A stretch of 64,000 bases of DNA from Vibrio hangzhouensis (GCF_900107935.1 NZ_FNVG01000017.1:1-64000); one strand, 5' to 3'. Shown: positions 9,005-17,624, numbered from the stretch's first letter. Notes: generated by a model not told the origin, from the sequence alone. Numbers and translations: made by a program.

Positions 9005-10349
9005 ATGCTTCAAGAAAGCGCCCTTTGCGCCATTGAAGCAAAAAGATCATGGCTAGCCCAAAGCCTCGCAGAGCCATAAAACTCAACATCGCCAGCCACA
9101 GAGCATGGTTTCCCAATCCACTGGTCAGGAAAAAGATGGCAAAGAAACTGCAGGTCGCGACGAACATACTGTTTCTCATCTCACGCCCTTTGGTCGCTCC
9201 AATAAAGATGCCGTCAAACAGAAAACACCACATCGACACTAAAGGCATCGCTATCAGCCAGGGCAGATAATGGGCAGCATGCTCCTGCACATTGTTAATA
9301 GAAGTAATCATCGCGATCATGTGATGGCCCCAGAACGCGAACACCACGGTGAGCATAAGGCAAATCACTAAACTCCAGAAAAATGTCGCCAATAGCGACT
9401 CTGTCAATTCGCTGCGACTTTTAGCACCCACGGCTTTCCCGACCATGGCTTCCATAGCATACGCAAAACCATCCATACCATAAGAAATGATCATCAGAAA
9501 ACTCATCAGTACCGCGTTAGCGGCCACTGTGTCATCTCCGAATGCAGCGCCCTGAAAGGTCATAAAGCTGAACGTCGCTTGCAGACACAGAGAGCGTAAA
9601 AAGATATCGCGATTGAGTTTAACGAAACGACCGATATCTCGACTGACCTCCGACGCGACCTTCCAGAGGTTAGGCAACTGCCGTTGATGCCAGGTTCGCC
9701 AGACACACCACAGACCAAAAGTGCAGCCGGAATAGTCAGCTAGCACCGAGGCCAGAGCGGCCCCCTCCACTTTCCAACCCAAGCCAATGACAAACAACAA
9801 GTCGAGGAGAATGTTCACCACATTAGTGATCATCACCATCCACATCGGTGCCTTGGCATTTTGCGTCCCTAGCAGCCAACCCAGCAGGACAAAGTTCATC
9901 AAGGCAGCAGGGGCACTCCACGCTCTGATCGCAAAATATTGATAGCCATAGTGTTTTACATCGTCACTGGCACTAGTAACAGAAAAAACTGTATCGGCAA
10001 TTAGAGTGTGAAATATCAGGAATAGCAGCGCAAAACTTAGGGCCATCAGACTGCCTTGCAAAAAGACAAGCGCCAGCTTTCGACGATCATCAGCACCATA
10101 GGACTGAGCGGTAAGCCCTGTTGTCGACATTCTTAGAAATCCCAACAACCAGAAAGCAACGCTTATCATCGTGTTGCCCAGTGCTACTCCGCCCAGATAC
10201 CAAGAATGATCTAAATGGCCAATGACAGCCGCATCAACCAAGCCAAGTAAAGGGACGGTAATGTTAGACAGAACCATAGGTATGGCAAGCAACAGTACAC
10301 GACGATGAAGATCCACATTAGAGAGCAGAGAAAAAGATTGCTGTAACAC
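9003..10349 (-). CDS. MATE-family (DinF-like) multidrug/cation antiporter
   Basis: 448 aa with about 12 hydrophobic segments spread over the whole length. It shows the MATE N-terminal pattern (IPMVLSNITVPLLGLVDAAVIGHL) and ends soon after the last helix. The sequence is closest by eye to the DinF branch, which exports organic cations or oxidants in exchange for Na+ or H+. It starts at GTG (10347-10349) with GGGG about 7 nt upstream. It lies 82 bp downstream of a methyltransferase gene on the same strand and may be co-transcribed with it. Substrate unknown. Confidence 0.88.
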   Translation of the reverse strand: MLQQSFSLLSNVDLHRRVLLLAIPMVLSNITVPLLGLVDAAVIGHLDHSWYLGGVALGNTMISVAFWLLGFLRMSTTGLTAQSYGADDRRKLALVFLQGSLMALSFALLFLIFHTLIADTVFSVTSASDDVKHYGYQYFAIRAWSAPAALMNFVLLGWLLGTQNAKAPMWMVMITNVVNILLDLLFVIGLGWKVEGAALASVLADYSGCTFGLWCVWRTWHQRQLPNLWKVASEVSRDIGRFVKLNRDIFLRSLCLQATFSFMTFQGAAFGDDTVAANAVLMSFLMIISYGMDGFAYAMEAMVGKAVGAKSRSELTESLLATFFWSLVICLMLTVVFAFWGHHMIAMITSINNVQEHAAHYLPWLIAMPLVSMWCFLFDGIFIGATKGREMRNSMFVATCSFFAIFFLTSGLGNHALWLAMLSFMALRGFGLAMIFLLQWRKGRFLEA

Positions 10350-10431
10350 AAAGACCCCAGGTTAACACCACCGCTATTCGATGAGGAGATAGACAATTAT
10401 GGGGGCTATAGTAGCGCTAATTCGCCTGTTG

Positions 10432-11244
10432 TTACCATTCCAGATTGACAACATTCGGCGTCAGTCGATAGCGATATACAGGCAGCTTTGCGAGTACGCG
10501 CTGCCACTTAGCCCAACGTCGGCAGTGCTGGTCAATCGGTGACAATAGGGAGACTTTGTGCATCCAGGGCAACCAGTTCAATAGTTTTTGAGCAGGACGC
10601 TTGAGCCCGTGTTGGTAGCGTTCACAACCCATCCTCGTACCTAGTGGCGATGTGGTGAGATCACCAGCCAAAACCAGACAAGCCCGGGCGTGCTGGAAGT
10701 AACAACCTATCGATTGTATGAAATGTGCAATCCGGTTTTCCCGGCGGTCCAGAAGCGCTTGCTCACAAACCACCAATACAGGCCTGCTACAGGGGATCGA
10801 CAATGACTGTAACCAACTCATGTCATCAAGAGAGCCACAGCATAACTGATAGCGCTCACTTTTATGAAACAGGCGCTGGCGCCAGACAAGATTCTCGTCT
10901 GTATCCACTTCAACCCAATGACAACGCCCATTGTCCAAACGATAAAATCGGGTATCTAATCCAGCTCCCACATTGATCACCCATCCATCTGGGTGGGTGT
11001 CCAGAAAATGCTTCACCTGAAGATCGCAAATCTGTGTGAGTGTGGCATGGAGCAACTGACGTTGATCGCTATCGTCGGTTATACAGTCAGAGGCAAGATG
11101 ACAACGACGACAGGCGTACGCCGCAATAGGATCATAAATGATTCCATCATCGAGCAGACTCTCTCTGCTGCGGAACCAAAGTGGCCGAAGTAACTTCGCT
11201 GGAACATTGAAATGCCTTGTCTCACTCACGTTTTGACCTTTCAT
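10432..11244 (-). CDS. Class I SAM-dependent methyltransferase (leucine carboxyl methyltransferase-like)
   Basis: 270 aa. The SAM-binding motif INVGAGLDTRFYRL (about residues 90-103) and the acidic VEVDTDENL that follows are typical of the LCMT/Ppm1/TcmP superfamily. These enzymes methylate carboxyl groups of proteins or small molecules; the substrate here is unknown. A strong ribosome-binding site (AGGGGGG) precedes the ATG. Two Fur-box-like sequences lie in the leader, so the gene is probably iron-repressed and may work on an iron-related metabolite. The MATE transporter lies just downstream. Confidence 0.82.
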   Translation of the reverse strand: MKGQNVSETRHFNVPAKLLRPLWFRSRESLLDDGIIYDPIAAYACRRCHLASDCITDDSDQRQLLHATLTQICDLQVKHFLDTHPDGWVINVGAGLDTRFYRLDNGRCHWVEVDTDENLVWRQRLFHKSERYQLCCGSLDDMSWLQSLSIPCSRPVLVVCEQALLDRRENRIAHFIQSIGCYFQHARACLVLAGDLTTSPLGTRMGCERYQHGLKRPAQKLLNWLPWMHKVSLLSPIDQHCRRWAKWQRVLAKLPVYRYRLTPNVVNLEW

Positions 11245-11265
11245 CTTTCACCCCCCTAATCAGGT

Positions 11266-11324
11266 GAAAATGATAATTGATATCAAAGAGCACATCAAGA
11301 CAAATAAAACTAATTATCATTTAC
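11266..11324 (-). promoter_or_regulatory. Two putative Fur boxes upstream of the LCMT-like gene
   Basis: On the minus strand GATATCAATTATCATTTTC (11266-11284) matches the 19-bp Fur consensus at 14 positions by hand. A second A/T-rich site containing AATGATAATTAG (about 11305-11324) matches at about 13. They lie 22-80 bp before the start codon, where Fur-Fe(II) would block transcription. Confidence 0.6.
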
Positions 11325-11341
11325 CGACAAGTGCGAGACGT

Positions 11342-11368
11342 AAAAAAAGCGACAGGAAAACCTGTCGC
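11342..11368 (-). terminator. Terminator of the CsrB/C-family RNA
   Basis: Minus strand: stem GCGACAGG/CCTGTCGC with a 4-nt loop, then seven Ts. Confidence 0.9.
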
Positions 11369-11680
11369 TTTTCATCGCCATTTGGCGAAACTGTTGGCAT
11401 CGTTAAGGACGCCTCACAAATATCCGTTTGTTATTTGTGCTTCCACTGCTAATTCTTGTTTGTCATCATCCTGATGTGTTTTCACGTTCCCTGGCAAGAC
11501 CGTTTGCGAGAGTTCTTCCTAAACCCTGTCCATTCGAGTTCTCTTCCTGAGAAAAGTCGACCATCCTTATCTGCCTGCACTCCGAGCACAAGCCAGTCCA
11601 TTGCGTTTCCCCTGCCATCCTGGCAGAGCATCCCTGAAGACCATCTTGGTCTGAAAGTCCTGTGTCTACATCCTGTCGAC
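11342..11680 (-). ncRNA. CsrB/CsrC-family small RNA (CsrA sponge)
   Basis: About 339 nt, leftward. The transcript contains about 15 GGA motifs, seven as AGGA, several in obvious hairpin loops such as GCCAGGATGGC. That is the signature of RNAs that titrate the translational regulator CsrA. It starts near GACAGGATG at 11680 and ends in a strong terminator. The only overlapping reading frames are low-complexity shadows without ribosome-binding sites. Vibrio species carry three such RNAs (csrB, csrC, csrD) under VarS/VarA control; which one this is cannot be told here. Confidence 0.88.
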
Positions 11681-11687
11681 ACGAAAC

Positions 11688-11715
11688 AATTTACCCTACC
11701 GCACATTGAAAACAA
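11688..11715 (-). promoter_or_regulatory. Promoter of the CsrB/C-family RNA
   Basis: Minus-strand -35-like TTGTTT (11710-11715), 16-bp spacer, -10-like TAAATT (11688-11693), placing the start at about 11680. A VarA/UvrY activator site is expected further upstream; a partial inverted repeat (TGTCTTTC...GGGGGACA) is seen about 30 bp upstream of the -35 but is not a confident match. Confidence 0.55.
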
Positions 11716-11900
11716 GCCACCGACGCCATTTTTGTCCCCCTTTAGAAACAGAGAAAGACAACATCAATATATATCAATTAGTTAACATCAGACCGCAGCT
11801 AAATCATGCAAACAAGTATGGCAAATATCGCACAAAGACATCAGCTAACCGTCCCAATGTGACATAGCTCCTAATGCCTCGCTGTGAGAGGTTCATCACG

Positions 11901-11932
11901 AAAAATAATGCCCCTTCATTTGAAGAGGCATT
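11901..11932 (-). terminator. Terminator of the cytochrome c4 gene
   Basis: Minus strand: 11-bp stem AATGCCTCTTC/GAAGGGGCATT with loop AAAT, then ATTTTT. It begins 67 bp after the cytochrome stop codon. Confidence 0.8.
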
Positions 11933-11998
11933 GTTCACTCGGTTTGGCGTAAAGAAACTATTGTTGGGCTGCTTAGTTGTTGCAACGCAGAAATTGGA

Positions 11999-12616
11999 TT
12001 AGTGTAGACCGCCTACGTACTTAGACAGTGTATCGATATCGTCGTCGTTCAGTTTCTTAGCGATATCACGCATCATTGCGTTCATATCATTTGCACGATC
12101 GCCACTACGGAATTTCTCAAGTTGTGATTTTACGTATTCTGCGTGTTGTCCAGAGATTTTTGGAAAACCAGAAAGCTCAGTACCATTACCACGAGGGCCG
12201 TGACATGCAATACACGCTGTAATTCCTCGCTCTGCATCACCTGCTGTGTAGAGTGCTTTACCTTGTTCAACAACATTTTCTGGGGTGCTTTTTGGTGCAA
12301 TTGGCATAGAAGAATAGTAAGCCGCAAGATCAGCCATATCCTGATCTGATAGTGGCATAGCCATACCACTCATCACAGGATCGTAACGACCTTGCTTACC
12401 ACTACTCGTCATACCGAGTTTCAGGTCTTTTAATTGCTTTTCAATGTATTTGGCGTGCTGACCCGCGATGCTAGGGTACATCGTTAGCTGACTGTTACCA
12501 TCAGCTCCATGACACGCAACACAAGTTTGGGATTTTGCTTTACCAGCTTCAATATCGCCTTGGGCCCATACTGAGCAGCTGACTACAAGACTCAAGATTA
12601 GCGCTAATTTTTTCAT
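11999..12616 (-). CDS. Periplasmic dihaem cytochrome c4
   Basis: 205 aa. The signal peptide (about residues 1-18, ending VWAQ) is followed by two cytochrome c domains, each with a CxxCH haem site: CVACH (about residue 32) and CIACH (about residue 135). Distal methionines are available in each half. This two-domain size and layout define cytochrome c4, which carries electrons to terminal oxidases in the periplasm. It is monocistronic, with its own terminator, and divergent from engB, as in other vibrios. Confidence 0.93.
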   Translation of the reverse strand: MKKLALILSLVVSCSVWAQGDIEAGKAKSQTCVACHGADGNSQLTMYPSIAGQHAKYIEKQLKDLKLGMTSSGKQGRYDPVMSGMAMPLSDQDMADLAAYYSSMPIAPKSTPENVVEQGKALYTAGDAERGITACIACHGPRGNGTELSGFPKISGQHAEYVKSQLEKFRSGDRANDMNAMMRDIAKKLNDDDIDTLSKYVGGLH

Positions 12617-12823
12617 GACATTCCATTATAATTATCAAGCTTCCAGTACCACCGTGCGCCTCGCAAACCCCAACAAATTGGTACCAAAAGGGTAAAGTGA
12701 GGTAACGCGGGCAATTAATACCGTTCATGGTACAATGTGTGGCCATATGCCGAGCACGGTTATTTTACACAATTTCACAAAAAAGTAATCAATCGACTAC
12801 ACAAAGTCGAGATGGAGTTAACA

Positions 12824-13477
12824 GTGAGCGTAAAAATTCATTATCAAAACACGCATTTCATAACTAGTGCACCTGACATTCGTCACTTGCCTGAAGATGA
12901 AGGGATCGAAATCGCGTTTGCAGGACGCTCCAATGCGGGTAAGTCAAGTTCACTGAACCGTTTGACCAACCAAAAGGCCCTGGCAAAAACCAGTAAGACT
13001 CCAGGCCGCACTCAGCTTATTAACTTGTTTAAGGTGGATGAAGGCTGCCATATCGTTGACTTGCCAGGATATGGATTCGCTCAAGTACCATTAGAGATGA
13101 AGAAAAAGTGGCAGAAATCACTGGGTGAGTATCTGCAAAAGCGCCAGTGCCTGAAAGGTCTGGTGGTATTGATGGATATCCGTCATCCAATGAAAGATTT
13201 GGATCAGCAGCTTGTTCAATGGGCTGTTGAGTCGGGCATTCCTGTGCAAGTACTGCTGACGAAAGCCGATAAGCTGAAAAGTGGTGCTCGTAAAGCACAA
13301 GTTCTTAAAATTCGTGAAGCCTCGTTGGCATTTGGTGGCGATGTACAGGTTGATGCCTTCTCTTCACTCAAAGGAATTGGTGTCGATCAGCTGCGCAACA
13401 AACTCGATACCTGGTTTGCTCCAGCCTTTGAAGTGATTGACGCGCCAGATGAGGAAGATGCTGGAGAAGCGGAGTAA
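12824..13477 (+). CDS. engB: Ribosome biogenesis GTPase EngB/YihA
   Basis: 217 aa. An essential GTPase of the TrmE-Era-EngA superfamily involved in 50S subunit assembly. G1 is GRSNAGKSS (near residue 34), G3 is DLPGYG, and G4 is TKAD. The N-terminus MSVKIHYQ matches the Vibrio protein as I recall it and begins at GTG 12824, with GGAG 8 nt upstream. The longer in-frame openings at 12737 and 12812 are therefore not favoured. It has a short acidic C-terminal tail (DEEDAGEAE). Confidence 0.95.
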   Translation: MSVKIHYQNTHFITSAPDIRHLPEDEGIEIAFAGRSNAGKSSSLNRLTNQKALAKTSKTPGRTQLINLFKVDEGCHIVDLPGYGFAQVPLEMKKKWQKSLGEYLQKRQCLKGLVVLMDIRHPMKDLDQQLVQWAVESGIPVQVLLTKADKLKSGARKAQVLKIREASLAFGGDVQVDAFSSLKGIGVDQLRNKLDTWFAPAFEVIDAPDEEDAGEAE

Positions 13478-13503
13478 CCATTTACTCCTGCTACAAAGCT
13501 CTG

Positions 13504-13533
13504 AAACAAAACGCCCCGCCATCCTGGCAGGGC
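13504..13533 (-). terminator. Leftward terminator with no coding gene upstream
   Basis: Minus strand: 9-bp stem GCCCTGCCA/TGGCGGGGC (one G-T pair), loop GGA, then GTTTTGTTT. It points away from polA and Spot 42 and lies about 325 nt beyond the Spot 42 terminator. It must end either read-through or a separate short transcript. Confidence 0.7.
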
Positions 13534-13600
13534 AATGGGAGAGAGAAGATTTAGTTATTATTTGCTGAAAGAATCTATCAAGTCAGCCGATAATTCAATT
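13504..13600 (-). ncRNA. Candidate small RNA downstream of Spot 42
   Basis: A strong leftward terminator closes a region with no protein gene. TTGATA (13576-13581) and TAATAA (13555-13560) could form a weak promoter (15-bp spacer), giving an RNA of roughly 45-60 nt; the 5' end is not resolved. From memory, a second sRNA (VSsrna24) about 320 nt beyond spf has been described in Aliivibrio salmonicida. Position here fits, but homology is not shown. Confidence 0.4.
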
Positions 13601-13857
13601 CCCTGCCACGCAAAGTGTGAACTAGTCTTCTCTCCTCGACCTAACAATTCATCATTAAAAATAAAGTTATCTCTTATATTTCAACACGTTAAACGCGAAT
13701 GGCCGGTTCTTTCCTGCGGCTTTCTTCTGCATGTAAATTATCAATACTGTGAAGGTCGTTAAATTACAAAATCGCGGTAACCACTGAACAAAAAAACGAG
13801 TTGAGAAAAGAAGGATATGACGGGAAGGCGTTGGCTGGAAATTTTCTTTGCCACAAG

Positions 13858-13962
13858 AAAAAACGCCCCAGTCAAATACTGACTGGGGCGGCTGAATCAG
13901 CCTAATCCAATAACGTGAAACAAAAGGTCTGAAAGATAGAACATCTTACCTCTGTACCCTAC
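13858..13962 (-). ncRNA. spf: Spot 42 small RNA
   Basis: 105 nt. The minus strand begins GTAGGGTACAGAGGTAAGAT and is almost identical to E. coli Spot 42 through the first 60 nt. The terminator helix GCCCCAGTCA...TGACTGGGGC ends in six Ts. It lies between polA and engB, as in E. coli and vibrios. Spot 42 is an Hfq-dependent RNA that represses catabolic genes when glucose is present and is itself repressed by cAMP-CRP in E. coli. A -10-like TACATT lies 7 nt before the start; a clear CRP site was not recognised. Confidence 0.96.
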
Positions 13963-14075
13963 GCGATCTAATGTACAACAACTGATCAGAAAATGAAACC
14001 GTTTTTGTAGTTTTTTTTCATGATATTTTTGTTAACAGACATAAGCGCTTTAGATACAAAAACTTATTTACCAAC

Positions 14076-14103
14076 AAAAAAAAGCCAACGACTGTGCGCT
14101 GGC
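14076..14103 (-). terminator. Terminator of polA
   Basis: Minus strand: stem GCCAGCG/CGTTGGC (one G-T pair), 6-nt loop, then eight Ts, 35 bp after the polA stop codon. Confidence 0.8.
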
Positions 14104-14137
14104 TCATACTAATTTGCTCAATTTGCTCAAATTTTGT

Positions 14138-16930
14138 CTAGTGCGCCTGTTCCCAGTTATCACCATGACCGGCATCAGCAACCAATGGAACTTCAAGCTC
14201 TGCTGCAGATTCCATCAGATTTTGTATTTTACTTTCAATTTCGCTTAAAGATGACGACTCCACTTCAAATACCAGTTCATCGTGTACTTGCATTAAGAGT
14301 TTGACTCTACCCTCGCCTTCCGATTGAATCCATTCATCAACAAGCAACATGGCTTTTTTGATGATGTCGGCAGCGGTTCCCTGCATTGGCGCATTGATCG
14401 CCGCTCGTTCTGCCGCCTTGCGACGCATTCCGTTACGCGATTTGATCTCCGGCAAATGTAAACGGCGACCAAAAATAGTCTCGACGAAGCCTTTTTCTGA
14501 GGCCAAAGCACGAGTATCTTCCATATACTGCATCACGCCAGGGTAACGCTCAAAATAGGTGTCCATATATTGCTGAGCTTCACCTCGAGGAATACCCAGC
14601 TGCTTAGAAAGTCCAAATGCACTCATACCATAGATGAGACCAAAGTTTATCGCTTTGGCGCGACGACGCTGCTCACTGGTTACCTGCTCGATGTCCACTC
14701 CCAGAATTTCCGCCGCGGTAGCAGCATGAATGTCTTTACCGTGCTTAAACGCGTCAAGTAATGCCCTGTCGCCCGATAAGTGAGCCATAATTCTCAGTTC
14801 GATTTGAGAGTAATCGACTGCCAGGATCTTCCAACCATGTGGAGCAATAAATGCCTGACGAATGCGACGACCTTCTTCGTTTCGAATCGGGATATTTTGC
14901 AGGTTTGGATCTGTTGATGACAAACGTCCTGTGGCGGTCACTGCCTGATGATAAGAAGTATGGACACGACCTGTCTCTGGGTTGATCATCTTCGGCAGCT
15001 TATCGGTGTAAGTGGATTTCAGTTTCGCCAGACCACGGTACTCCAGAATCAACTTAGGCAGTGGATAATCTAAAGCAAGCTCTTGCAGCACTTCTTCATT
15101 AGTCGAAGGCGCACCTGACGGCGTTTTCTTGATCACCGGCAAGCCCATTTTCTCAAAGAAGATGGCTTGCAGCTGTTTAGGTGAGCTTAAGTTAAATTCT
15201 TGTCCGGCGATCTCGAAAGCCTTCTGTTCGAGTTCATCGAGTCGCACCGCAATTTCCTGAGACTGAGCACCCAGCAACATGTCGTCAATCAATACCCCGG
15301 TCCGCTCAATGCGAGACAAAACAGGTACTAATGGCACTTCAATCTCTTGATAAACACGATTAAGCACAGGATTTTTTTCAAGCTCCGCGTTCAGACGTTG
15401 ATGCAGTCGCAATGTCACGTCCGCATCTTCTGCGGCATAGGGTGAGGCCTGATCCAGTTCAATCTGGTTGAAGGTGAGTTGAGACTTCCCCTTACCCGCG
15501 ATCTGTTCAAAGGAAATGCAGCTGTGTTGTAAGAATCGCAGTGCCAGACTATCCATGTCATGCTTACCGCCCACACTGTTGTAGACATAGGAAGCCAGCA
15601 TGGTGTCAAACTTAATCCCTTTCAGATCAATACCATAACGGGCAATGACACTCGCATCGTATTTTAAATTCTGACCAACTTTTACTACTGACTCATCTTC
15701 CAGAAGAGGCTTAAGCTGTGTGAGCACCCAGTCTCGATCCAACTGTTCAGGCGCGCCAATGTAGTCGTGAGCGACAGGAACGTAGGCAGCAACTCCTTCC
15801 TCGGTGGCGAATGACAGGCCCACCAGATTCGCAACCATATAATCCAGACTGTCTGTCTCGGTATCAAAGGCGATAACATCCGCCGCTTTCAACTTCTCTA
15901 ACCAGGTTTGAAAGCTCTCTTCTGTTAGTATGGTCTCGTAGCCACTGCGATCGATGGTAACTTTGGACACATCCATTTCAGAGGCATCGCTGCCCGCACT
16001 CTGCGCCTTTTTAGCTGAGCTTTCCAGAGCAACCACCTCACCATTGCCTCCTTCCAAAAGCTCATTTAGCCAGGATTTAAAGGTCAGTTGGCCGTACAGT
16101 TTTTTCAGCTCATCGACATTCGGTTGTTGCTTATGCAGTGATTCTGGTGTGCAGTCCAGTTCGACATCCAGTTTTATCGTCGCCAGATCATAAGAAAGCA
16201 ATGCATTTTCTTTATGCTCAGTAAGCTTTTTCGCCATTGTCTTTGAACCACGAAAGCCCAGAGGCGCAATGTCCTCAAGACGTAGATAGAGCTCTTTAAT
16301 GCCACCAATACCTTGAAGCAGAGCCGTAGCGGTCTTGTCACCCACGCCTGGCACACCAGGAATGTTATCAACTTTATCACCCATTAAGGCCAGGTAGTCG
16401 ATGATAAGCTCTGGGGGAATACCAAATTTCTCCAATACCCCTTCTCTGTCCATCACGACGTTAGTCATGGTATTAATGAGGGTGACATTCTCATCCACAA
16501 GTTGAGCCATGTCTTTGTCACCCGTACTGATGAGTACCGGCATTCCTGATTGGGATGCCTGATGAGCTAAGGTACCAATCACGTCATCCGCTTCGACGCC
16601 AGGCACACAAATCAACGGCAGGCCCATCGCTTTAATCACATTGTGCAAAGGCTCAATCTGACAGCGCAGATCGTCTGGCATCGGCGGTCGGTGCGCCTTG
16701 TATTCCGGGTACATCTCATCGCGAAACGTTTTGCCTTTGGCGTCAAATACCACCGCAATTCGATCTGAGGCAAACTGGCGCATCATACTTCTGAGCATGT
16801 TCACCACACCATAAACGGCGTTGGTCGGAATTTCACCGTTGCTCATGGTTTCTGGGTAAGCGTGGAATGCTCGATATAGATAAGAGGAGCCATCGATAAG
16901 GATCAGTGGGTTGTCAGGTATTTGCGCCAT
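14138..16930 (-). CDS. polA: DNA polymerase I
   Basis: 930 aa. Okazaki-fragment processing and DNA repair. Domains in order: 5'-3' exonuclease (about 1-290, starting LILIDGSSYLYRAFHA), proofreading 3'-5' exonuclease (about 330-525, with FDTETDSLD retaining the catalytic acidic residues), and polymerase (about 530-930). The polymerase has motif A VDYSQIELR, the O-helix RRRAKAINFGLIYG, and motif C QVHDELVFEV. Length matches E. coli PolA (928). All catalytic motifs are intact. It is monocistronic, between RyhB upstream and Spot 42 downstream. Confidence 0.98.
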   Translation of the reverse strand: MAQIPDNPLILIDGSSYLYRAFHAYPETMSNGEIPTNAVYGVVNMLRSMMRQFASDRIAVVFDAKGKTFRDEMYPEYKAHRPPMPDDLRCQIEPLHNVIKAMGLPLICVPGVEADDVIGTLAHQASQSGMPVLISTGDKDMAQLVDENVTLINTMTNVVMDREGVLEKFGIPPELIIDYLALMGDKVDNIPGVPGVGDKTATALLQGIGGIKELYLRLEDIAPLGFRGSKTMAKKLTEHKENALLSYDLATIKLDVELDCTPESLHKQQPNVDELKKLYGQLTFKSWLNELLEGGNGEVVALESSAKKAQSAGSDASEMDVSKVTIDRSGYETILTEESFQTWLEKLKAADVIAFDTETDSLDYMVANLVGLSFATEEGVAAYVPVAHDYIGAPEQLDRDWVLTQLKPLLEDESVVKVGQNLKYDASVIARYGIDLKGIKFDTMLASYVYNSVGGKHDMDSLALRFLQHSCISFEQIAGKGKSQLTFNQIELDQASPYAAEDADVTLRLHQRLNAELEKNPVLNRVYQEIEVPLVPVLSRIERTGVLIDDMLLGAQSQEIAVRLDELEQKAFEIAGQEFNLSSPKQLQAIFFEKMGLPVIKKTPSGAPSTNEEVLQELALDYPLPKLILEYRGLAKLKSTYTDKLPKMINPETGRVHTSYHQAVTATGRLSSTDPNLQNIPIRNEEGRRIRQAFIAPHGWKILAVDYSQIELRIMAHLSGDRALLDAFKHGKDIHAATAAEILGVDIEQVTSEQRRRAKAINFGLIYGMSAFGLSKQLGIPRGEAQQYMDTYFERYPGVMQYMEDTRALASEKGFVETIFGRRLHLPEIKSRNGMRRKAAERAAINAPMQGTAADIIKKAMLLVDEWIQSEGEGRVKLLMQVHDELVFEVESSSLSEIESKIQNLMESAAELEVPLVADAGHGDNWEQAH

Positions 16931-17197
16931 GTCTAGTTATCCAAGATTGCGGGTAATTAGCTATAAGAATGCCACGTCTCTCAGTACTATGCCACGTCCT
17001 TTCACTGTCTATATACACAGTTCCGTCACAATATGCTGCGCAGCACGCTCTCCATCTGTGGATAAGTCTGTTTATAGAGTTGTTTTATCAGATGACCCAG
17101 AATTTCAAAAACAGCAAAAACCAAGGTTAACTCTTTGTAAATAAGGCACTTTTATTCAGATCTTGATGTATAACTATGATCCTTAAAGGATCGAGCC

Positions 17198-17263
17198 ATG
17201 TGGAAAACCTTCTTTACTACAAATTACAGAGAGCAGGATTATGTTCTAATCTCCCCTGACTAA
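17198..17263 (+). CDS. Possible 21-aa small protein
   Basis: An ATG at 17198 preceded by AAGGA with 7-nt spacing opens a 21-codon frame (MWKTFFTTNYREQ...LISPD) and stops at TAA. A possible promoter, TTATTC-17 bp-TATGAT, lies just upstream. It sits between the divergently oriented polA leader and the RyhB terminator. No homology is recognised. The good ribosome-binding site is the only positive evidence, and it may be chance. Confidence 0.3.
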   Translation: MWKTFFTTNYREQDYVLISPD

Positions 17264-17285
17264 ATAGTGTACAAACACTAGATAG

Positions 17286-17482
17286 AAAAAAAGCGACATC
17301 AAAGATGTCGCCTAGCAAAATAGGTGGCGGTTGACTCAATCAACGAGTACGACAAACCAGCCAAAAAGCTATAAATACACTGGAAGCAATGTGAGCAATG
17401 TCGTGTCAAAAAGTTCCTAAGTTGAAGAATGATTTCCGCTCCTAACTGGAACAGAGCTCCTCTTAACCTTTCCCCTTAAGAC
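17286..17482 (-). ncRNA. ryhB: RyhB iron-responsive small RNA
   Basis: About 197 nt, leftward. The minus strand contains the highly conserved RyhB core CGACATTGCTCACATTGC followed by TTCCAGTGTATTTATAGC (about 17377-17404), which pairs with sodB and other iron-protein mRNAs. A terminator (stem GCGACATC/GATGTCGC, seven Ts) closes it. Vibrio RyhB is about twice the length of the 90-nt E. coli RNA, and this fits. Its promoter carries a Fur-box-like sequence, so it should be made under iron starvation. It lies between hemB and polA. Confidence 0.95.
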
Positions 17483-17483
17483 A

Positions 17484-17517
17484 GATTAATAGTAATCATT
17501 CGCATTTGCGTCGTCAA
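17484..17517 (-). promoter_or_regulatory. ryhB promoter with overlapping Fur-box-like site
   Basis: Minus-strand -35 TTGACG (17512-17517), 17-bp spacer, -10 TACTAT (17489-17494), start about 17482. The sequence GCGAATGATTACTATTAATC spans the -10 and resembles a Fur box (AATGATTACTATT), placing Fur over the core promoter. Confidence 0.75.
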
Positions 17518-17599
17518 GAACTAATTGCGAACTTTTCTCAATTAGCTTCAATTACTCGAAACAACACAGCCTCCTGCTTCTTGGAGGCACTCCACGGTG

Positions 17600-17624
17600 A
17601 AAAAAGCCGGTTTTGATAACCGGC
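17600..17624 (-). terminator. Terminator of hemB
   Basis: Minus strand: stem GCCGGTT/AACCGGC with a 5-nt loop, then six Ts, about 25 bp after the hemB stop codon. Confidence 0.85.

Noticed and set aside
11456..11785. Overlapping open frames on both strands near 11.5 kb (109 aa plus, 77 aa minus)
   Set aside because: Composition follows the repeated GGA hairpins of the CsrB/C-family RNA; no ribosome-binding sites or recognisable domains.
13609..13750. Minus-strand frame of 21 codons (MQKKAAGKNRPF...) between Spot 42 and engB
   Set aside because: No ribosome-binding site and no other support.
17570..17588. Hairpin GCCTCC...GGAGGC between ryhB promoter and hemB terminator
   Set aside because: It has no T-run in either direction and no clear transcript to end; not called a terminator.
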